Below, one piece after another: positions 56,784-64,000 of a stretch of 64,000 nucleotides of DNA. The position numbers were made by a program, and so were the translations under genes. The notes under the pieces are model-generated. The model was not told the origin of the DNA, made no database searches, and saw only the letters and a program-made list of their open reading frames with translations. The stretch is taken from the NCBI RefSeq assembly GCF_029873635.1, contig NC_080425.1, positions 46,105,678 through 46,169,677 of the forward strand. The letters run 5' to 3'. Within the stretch, counting starts at the first letter, position 1. Each line of letters opens with the position of its first letter. The stretch is from Malania oleifera. Taxonomy: Eukaryota > Streptophyta > Magnoliopsida > Santalales > Ximeniaceae.

Positions 56784-57510
56784 TCTTTCTGAAGAATTTA
56801 CTGAATTTCTTGGTAAGCATAGTCATATCATCTCCGAATTCTGGTTCACTACATTTACTAGAGCTGTTAGCAGTTATCCTCAAGGTAGTCACCTTCTTTG
56901 CTCAACTTTGTTCATTCAATCTCTCATTAATAGTTGTCTTGTATATGATGAGTAACCATATTAGTTCATCTAGAGACATTGCCTTTAAGTCTCTACCCTC
57001 AGCTATAGCAGTAGCCTTTGCTTCCCAAACAGGTGGCAATCCCCTAAGAATCTTTCTAATCATTTCATATGTGGGATATGTTTTGCCTAATGCATGTAAT
57101 GAGTTAATGATGTGATTCAAACAAGTGTACATGCTCTGTATGGATTCACTAGTGTTCATCCTAAATGTTTCGTATTCACTAGTCAACATGTCAGTTCTGC
57201 TATCCTTAACATCTCTAGTACCCTCATAATTAACCTCTAATTCATCCCATATTTCCTCAGCAGTTGTGCATGTAATAACCCTATTGAATTCATTTACATC
57301 AAGTCCATAATATAAATTATTCGTAGCAGTTGTGTTTATACTTACAACTTTTATATCATTATTAGTGTGTTCATCCTCAGTCTTAGGTACTCTAACCTCC
57401 TCTACAGTTTTCATGGGAGCATAATTTCCTTTAGAGACGATTCTCCACACCTTCCAATCAATATTTTGAAGGTAAATACGCATCCTTTGTTTCCAAAAGG
57501 TGTAGTTCAC
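56784..57510 (-). pseudogene. gag N-terminal part, minus-strand SIRE-like element
   Basis: Open on the minus strand from 57510 to 56902 (202 codons) and readable to the CACTA insertion at 56781. Motifs: NYTFWKQRMRIYLQNID, FNRVITCTTAEEIWDELEV and ILRGLPPVWEAKATAIAEG, all typical of copia Gag of the UBN2 type. The start shown (MNYTFWKQ) is internal: the full gag would begin closer to the primer site at 57616. After a stop at 56902 the sequence continues with FGDDMTMLTKKFSKFF up to the insertion. Confidence 0.87.
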
Positions 57511-57615
57511 ACCACTAAAATAGGAGGATGTGTGGACGAGGGTCCCTCAAGAAAAGGGGTTACAGTGTTATGAGTCATTATGATTTTTTTTTTGTAGAAA
57601 AACGATTAAGTCTAA

Positions 57616-57635
57616 GCAACTAGGCTCTGATACCA
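57616..57635 (-). other. Primer binding site of minus-strand SIRE-like element
   Basis: On the minus strand TGGTATCAGAGCCTAGTTGC, a perfect methionine-tRNA type site, five bases from the LTR end at 57641. Confidence 0.88.
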
Positions 57636-57640
57636 ATTAT

Positions 57641-59740
57641 TGGAATTGGTGTATTCCCAAGAGGGGGGTGAATTGGATATTTAAAATTTTTCTTTCCTAG
57701 GTTGACTAACCAATAGCAGTATTTCACAAACCTAGGGTCAATCTAGAGCATATATGAAATAAACCAATTGATACAACTGCAAATAATTTTCTCCAAATAA
57801 ATTAAACAAATAAGCACGATATAGTAAAGTGGATAAAATAAATATGACACCAGATGTGTTATCAAGGTTTAGCAAATGTGCCGACGTCCCCACCTCTAGC
57901 TCACAAGCCTAAGGATTCCACTAAAGCTCACTTCACGGGTGGAGCGACACCAAATACAACACCAGGTCAAATTACCAGTGCTAACCTCAACCTTTTCAAC
58001 CAATCCATACTGACTAGATCAACACCCCCTCAGGTCATGCCTGGAATACAACAGATAATCAATACTATTTTGTGTATAATTTTAATGCTTCTAACAAAAG
58101 CATATTTGTACAATATTACAATCTAAAATATATTCACTCGCAGATGATAAGATCTTATGCTCACGTGAGATTTTCAAAATAAAATTTTAGCTCTCAATAA
58201 TAGTGTATATATGTGTGTATACGTGAGAGTAATTACCTTTGATTCAAGAAAAATAAAATCAGCATATTATCTAAGGAACTTTGAATCTCAAAAAGAAAAT
58301 CTCAACACAATATTTTTCAAGTATAAGCACAAACAAGATTAGGGTTCAATCTTGCTCAAAAGAATTTTATCTAAAATGCAAGCAAGCTTTCGAATCTGGA
58401 AATGAAGATGTCAAGACTCATAAGCTAACAAGAGTTCTTCTCAAAAAAATATTTATCAATCAAATATATTAAGAAAAAAACTCTAGCTTTACTCTCCAAG
58501 AAAAATATCAATCAATACACGAAAATGAAAGTAATGAGCTTCAAGAACAAATATATGTAGGCACACAACAAGTGAGAATCAAACTCCCTCTAACTTGCAA
58601 TTAGTTTGCAAGAAAGGAGTAAGCAAAGAATACTCTCTGGTTTTAAAAAGATTTTTCAAGCAAGAATATGAGAGAGTATGAAATATAGGCTTTAAAATAT
58701 GAAGTATATGATGTGGGAGTTCAAGAAAAATCAAAGAGAATTTTTTTTCTAATTATATTGCTAATTGTGTGCTAATCTGGACAAATGAGAGGTATATATA
58801 GAATTCCCTTTATTTTAGACCGTTAGGGACACGAGGGAATTTCTGAAAAGTTTAATTAGTAATTACCCCTGTTTTAAGCTAATCACCCCGATAAAAATAT
58901 GCGAACTCAAGAGGTTCAATCACCCCATGATAAGGGCCGGTTGCCCGAACAGACACAATAAGTTTGAAATAATTTCAGGGTTCGGTAGCCTAGGGACACT
59001 GATCGACTAACTGAGCTAGGGAGATTTTCCAACCCTTCGAGGTCCGATCACCCTACCATGGGTTCAATTTGCCGGTTCATGGGCTTCGTCGAGGCACTTT
59101 TGAACTGATTGTTCGGTCGGCCGTGGAAGGAGGGAAAGAACAAGGTCAGGGTTCGGTTAATCGTGGAAAATGCGTTCAAATAAGATTCGATCAATTGAGC
59201 AAGTAAAATGCTGACTTCTTGGTCGTTGGGTCAACCAAGGCGTTTATAACGCCAATGAGTCGGTCGCCTGACCCCTTTGAAAAATATATTTCTTTCTTTT
59301 GACCTTATTTGATTCAATTCCTATTTTGTGTGTTTGCAAATTGGCTTAAGGGATTTTTCATGTAGGGCATAGGAACCTAAGGTCAGTCTATGGACTTTTG
59401 AATTAAGCCAAAAATCTAACGTCGGTCAACCATCCCTAAGGTTAATCTATGGCCTTGAGCATTTAGTCCTATCATGCATGTGATGCAGTTATTACAAACC
59501 ATATTATATTTCAAACCCAAATGAATTGAATGTTATTACAACAATAAAAAGGGTCTTAATTCCTTTTTCTTCTTCAAGAGAGCCATATAAAGCTTGAACT
59601 TTATGCTCTCTATGACTTCCTTGTGTTCCTACCCTTTGTGCATGCAAAGAATGATCTTGTTCAAACAACTTAGTTTAGTGCACAGGTAAGAACCATTGGA
59701 TTTGTCATAATCAAAACAAGTGGGACTCATAGAGTCAACA
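57641..59740 (-). repeat. 5' LTR (right) of minus-strand SIRE-like element
   Basis: 2100 bp, collinear with the left LTR. A region with motifs such as GTTCGGTCGGCCGTGG lies at 58900-59280, and CTATATATACC (minus strand, near 58795) is the TATA box. Poly-purine and CAAGC-rich blocks at 58260-58660 match 48630-49020. Confidence 0.9.
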
Positions 59741-59745
59741 ATCTT

Positions 59746-60614
59746 GTGTTTTGCATGCTAGTAGTGGATATAAGTTCTTCCATGCTTGAACTAAATGATA
59801 TCTGCATAAAGTAGATTATTATAAATTACTTGCTTGAATCTATCAGGTACAGATTTTATGGGAAAATATCCAATTTACATACGGTATGCCTGCAAAATTT
59901 CAAAAATTTCCCAAAATAAAACCGTATACAACAATGATTATGATGAAATGAATGTTAAAATATTTTACAATGATGATTATGATAAAATGAATGTTAAAAT
60001 ATATTTTAAAGGGTGAGTAAAAATTTATTGAATATTAAACGTCATCCTTACATAATCATCAAATATTTAGGGGAGCTAAGCCCTATTCTTAGGAAAAAAG
60101 CATAAAGGACTCACATGCATCACTTCGCTTTTTGAATATTGAGGCTCTTCTAAAAAACCTTGAACATCATATCCAGCTCTTAAAGCATTATGATTAGATA
60201 TGGATTGTTCTATGTTATGAGCACTATTGCAATGCCTTAATATATATTCTCTGATGCATTTGTAGTCTATAAGGTGACTATACTGATCAAGTGATAAAGA
60301 TAGCATTAATTAATACTCAATATTGTTGCTCTTTTGGAAATAGCTTATACTGCTAGGCATAGTGAAATTAGTATCTAACTAGTATAAGCAATTTATTTCA
60401 TCTAAGCTTGGACTCAAATTGAAAGGGGGAGATTTTAAATAAACCCTAATTCTATTGCTAAAGCACAGCTTAGAACCATAGATTACTATGGCCCGTATGT
60501 TTGGTAAAATGAATTTCACCCATAATAAATCTCTAACCCATTGCATCTAGGCTCGCCTTAAAATTCATAGGGGGAGCTCATGAAAAATAAATTCATATTT
60601 TGTTATGCTCACCA
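59746..60614 (+). other. Continuation of plus-strand SIRE-like 3' region
   Basis: Follows the ATCTT duplication and continues the sequence interrupted at 48020. Purine motifs AAAGGGGGAGA at 60422 and AGGGGGAG at 60569 fit a SIRE 3' region. No coding frame supported. Confidence 0.45.
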
Positions 60615-61281
60615 TGTCACGCCCCGAACCCACTAAGTAGGGCTCAGGTGTGAAGAGACCATTCACATGTCTCTGATACCATATCTAACATTCACGCACT
60701 GGAAATAATTAAACATTCTCCATTGTAATACCATAGTTTTATACTATACATCCCAAAAGTGTATCCCTTCACTTTATATTACAAAACCAGGAAAAAATAA
60801 AGACATCAACTTAAAAGTTCGAATATCTACATCCACTCACAATCATAAAACTAAACCTTGCCCTTGGAGCTTTCTAAGCTCAATCACCTGAAGGACCTAA
60901 AAAGATAATAATCCGTTGGGGTGAGGCACCTCTTAGTAAGGAAGAAATAAACTATAGCATTGTGTGAAAGAAGAGTTTCAATATATATAAAATATAGCCA
61001 TTTCTTAATTCACCACAATAGAGCATACACATACATATCCAAGCACACAAACATAAATATTTATCGATGAAAGTTCTCGAGGATAGGGAAGATTACACGC
61101 TCATACATTTACCTTCCCTCTGCTCTGATACCATTTGAAACTGTACCCTTTGATTTGGGTGTGGCTACAATTGATACCAATCAGGGCACTCACCTTTCAC
61201 AGTAAGCCCCCGGGTGGAGAGATTAACTTTGCCATAAATATTCTCATACCAGTATTCACACATATTCACATCAATAATCTC
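60615..61281 (-). repeat. Gypsy LTR (minus strand), first part
   Basis: Starts TGTCACGCCCCGAACCC at 60615 and contains GGGGTGAGGCACCTCTTAGTAAGG near 60919, the family block of the other gypsy LTRs. It is interrupted by a SIRE-like solo LTR at 61282 and continues at 63358. CACCA at 60610-60614 would be its target duplication if the other end, outside the window, agrees. Confidence 0.75.
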
Positions 61282-62101
61282 TGTTGATTTAGGTGTAATC
61301 CTAAGAGGGGGGGGGGGTGAATTGGGTATTTTAAAAATTCTTTCAAACTTATTTACCAATTAATCCCTATGTCTAAGATTTAACCAATTACTTATCAAGT
61401 TTGTGAGAAATCATTCAACAAACATGCATGCAAGCTGGATATTTAAATGCAATGCGGAAAATAAAGAGATAAGGGAAGAGAGAATGCAAACACGATTTTT
61501 ATGAGATTCAGCCAACTCGGCCTACGTCCTCGCCTTGAGCAACCCACTCAAAAATTCCACTATAATCCCTGCTCCTTAAATTGGGACGGTGCTTCCCTTA
61601 CAATCCGCCGCTTACAAGAGGTACAGCTCCCTCCTACTCTGGTGCTTACAAGAGATACACCTCTCTCATCAAACCTGGTTCACACACCGAACCATGAATG
61701 TAATGTAATCTGTAAAACACTCAAAATTGTTTCCAAACAAAGCTAGTAAGTACAATTCAAATTTCTAATACATTACCATATGATGAAATTTGAAGCTCAG
61801 AATGTATGAAACGATACAATCGTTTATTAATGATATGCTTCAACACATAAATCCCTTTTTATCAAATCTCCCAAAAATATTTACATAACTCAATGCTTTG
61901 GAGAAATCTTTGAATACAAACGCAAATTTGAAGATTGCAAAGATTTTAAACACACTTTGCCAAAAACAATATTTCTCTCAAGATTTCAATCTCAATGTGA
62001 TCTTGGTATTATTTGACTTAATGTATATATATAAGTATATCTATATGATGAGAATACCAATGATCAACAAACTTAATATATGATTTTCAGAAAATATCCT
62101 T

Positions 62102-62171
<70 letters not shown>

Positions 62172-63352
62172 TTATGCACTTCTAAGGATATCTAACCAAA
62201 TAGTTTAGAAATATTCAAACATCAAGTCTTTAGCTAAGAACACACTTGAATGTTACTCTCTAATCAATGGCCTAATAAAAACTTTCTCAAATATTGAACT
62301 TGTCAAAAACAATCTTTATATGAATGTGAAAACTCAATATCAAACTTCTCTAAAGATATTTAAACAAGTGATGAGATTAGAAGCTTTTGAAAATATTAAC
62401 TTGAATCACCAAACCTCAACACCAAGATGAGATCAAAATGTATACATGAGGTCCCTTTTAGTTTTATGAACATATTTGCCGAAGGAAAATGAATATAGGA
62501 TGGAGTGCAGGCAAACGTGTAGCAATCAGCTCAAGTTTCTCACTTTTCTTTCAAAAATATGTTCTCTTCTCTTCACGTTGATCTTAGCTAACGTACTAGG
62601 GTTTAGATATTCAGTATATATAGTTATCTTGACCTTAGAATAGATCTTGACTGTTGGATCAAAAGATAGCTCGTGTGTTTGCACATTAAAAGATTAGATT
62701 TTTAAGTTTTCCCGTAGGTTCAGGCGACTGAAATGGAGTTGAGGCTCCTGAAGTGGTGAGTTTAGGCGCCTGAAATGCCAAGTTCAAGCGACCGAAGTGC
62801 CTCGACCAGATTCTGTTTTTCACCTTAATTCTTCAAGCGACTGAGCTTAATCTTCAAGCTCTTGAAGAAATACTTCAAACGACTGAGGTTGATTTCAGGC
62901 TACCGAAGTTCCCATTTTTTGAATTTTTCTTCTCTAATTTAAAATTATGTTTTGCTCTCTTTCTTGGATCTTTTATAAAAAAATTTTCTAGGGTTTTAAG
63001 AATATTTCTAAGTTTATGAATGTTCCCTAATGATGTTCATGAAATGCATGAGTCCTAAAGTCATTCTAGGGTATATGCTGAGCCTCATACTAAATCATAT
63101 GAAAATGTAAATACATGAGTTCTAAGTACCCATTCTCATGACGGTCTTGAAATTTTCCACTTGCATCTTGATTCTTGTACTCTTTGAGTTCCATGGATCT
63201 TGCCAAGATATGTATGCTTTACTTTATGTCTTCCATGACTCATTATCCTTCCGTGTATGCTTAATATAGCTCATGTTCACAAACTCAATGCATAGATCAA
63301 ATACCAAATGATTTGTCATTATCAAAACCAGATTGGACTCGTAGAGTTAACA
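61282..63352 (-). repeat. SIRE-like solo LTR (minus strand)
   Basis: 2071 bp bounded by the perfect duplication ATCTC at 61277-61281 and 63353-63357. Ends TGTTGATTTAGG and AGAGTTAACA match the SIRE-like LTR ends. It has a (TA)n run at 62104-62168, eight motifs close to AGGCGACTGAA at 62715-62910 and a TATA box ACTATATATACTG on the minus strand near 62618. Confidence 0.88.
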
Positions 63353-63357
63353 ATCTC

Positions 63358-64000
63358 ATATAGTCTACAAACATATACACCATAGTTCATCCACGCAAGA
63401 AAACAATACATACATTTGATCTCGGTACGTGGCCTATATAGGACTACTGCGTACTACACAGTATGTGGCCCATATAGGACTATTGCGTACTACCCAATAC
63501 GTGATCCACATAGGACTACTGCATATAACACAGTACATGGCCTAAATAGAGCAACTATATACTACCCAATACGTTGCCCACATAGGACTACTGCGTATGA
63601 CACAGTACGCGACCCACATAAAGCTATTGCATATAGCATAGTACGTGGTCACAGTACGTGACACACATAGGGCAACTGCGTACTTCACTATACGTGGCCC
63701 GACGTAGGGTAGCTACGTACTTCACTACACATTTACAGTCACAACAAACAGTATTCACAACCAACCAATATTCACCACCAAACAATGTTCACAGCCAAGT
63801 AGTATTCACAAATAAACTACATTACCAAACAGGCAGTATTCACAAGCAAATTGTATTCACAACCGAACAGTATTACAACCAGTTAATTATGAAAGGTTAT
63901 TCTCATGCCACACGATTTCTTTTTCCCCAAATATGATTTTTAATAAAAAAAAATTATTATTTTCAATTGCTTAAACCATTCAGAAAATCATACTAAAATT
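63358..64000 (-). repeat. Gypsy LTR (minus strand), second part, to window end
   Basis: Resumes after the solo LTR. It is dominated by a tandem array (63421-63725) and then by short repeats of CAGTATTCACAACCAA (63735-63875). The LTR end is outside the window. Confidence 0.7.
63421..63725. repeat. 36-bp tandem array in gypsy LTR
   Basis: About eight units built on TACGTGGCCCACATAGGACT and ACTGCGTACTACACAG, with a 36-bp spacing between the first copies at 63426 and 63462. They are diverged toward the end. Confidence 0.82.

Larger units (their letters stand above)
48021..59740 (-). mobile_element. SIRE-like copia element, minus strand, with nested CACTA (11.7 kb)
   Basis: Complete ends: LTRs at 48021-50101 and 57641-59740, and a perfect duplication ATCTT at 48016-48020 and 59741-59745. 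On the minus strand the order is LTR, primer site, gag (split by a CACTA transposon), a pol deletion that leaves only RT/RNase H, an untranslated region with AGGGGGAG motifs, and LTR. Long LTRs and the gag words WGLASVT-preceded NPFGPNEIW are characteristic of the SIRE/Maximus lineage. Its LTRs are more diverged from each other (roughly one difference in ten by eye) than those of the Tat/Ogre-like element, so it is older. Confidence 0.9.

Overview
The window is nuclear DNA from a flowering plant, most likely a eudicot with a repeat-rich genome. Evidence: plant LTR-retrotransposon lineages with methionine-tRNA-type primer sites (TGGTATCAGAGC), a plant CACTA transposon with TAGTGACGG subterminal repeats, and one plant-specific gene of the WEB/DUF827 type. 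The species cannot be named from the sequence. No rRNA, tRNA or CRISPR locus was seen. About 95 % of the window is mobile DNA, much of it nested, and nearly all transposon reading frames are broken.

Layout. 1-5800: Ty3/gypsy chromovirus (Tekay-type) element A, plus strand, with the 3' part of its 5' LTR, gag, protease, RT, RNase H, integrase and chromodomain, full of stops and truncated at its 3' end. 5800-11406: Athila-like gypsy element, cut off inside RT/RNase H. 11407-18561 plus split LTR pieces at 18562-18997 and 33406-35139: a minus-strand Tekay-type element C whose two LTRs are diverged and whose outer flanks do not match. 18998-33400: a 14.4-kb Tat/Ogre-like LTR element inserted in the right LTR of C, bounded by the duplication ATGAG. 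It keeps gag, lacks pol, and has three tandem arrays of hairpin-forming units before the 3' LTR. 35140-36446: 3' half of a Ty1/copia element. 36447-39813: a small host island with the only convincing host gene, a WEB-family protein on the minus strand (37016-37849). 39814-41235: an inverted relative of the same copia family. 41236-48020 and 59746-60614: a decayed SIRE/Maximus-like copia element, plus strand, whose LTR holds a gypsy solo LTR (42159-44231). 48021-59740: a second SIRE-like element, minus strand, bounded by ATCTT, with a pol deletion and a CACTA transposon (52213-56780) in its gag. 60615-64000: a gypsy LTR, minus strand, holding a SIRE-like solo LTR (61282-63352, duplication ATCTC).

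The most unusual content is the Tat/Ogre-like element. Its LTRs differ at only about 1 % by a hand count, so it moved recently although it encodes no polymerase and must have depended on enzymes supplied in trans. Its 3' region carries about 4 copies of a 104-bp unit, about 23 of a 58-bp unit and about 16 of a 45-bp unit. All three share one design: a short inverted repeat around a nearly constant 8-nt loop (ATCCTACA or close variants), with different arm sequences in each array and several paired arm changes. A second theme is that LTRs of unrelated families each carry an array of a short family-specific motif just upstream of the TATA box.
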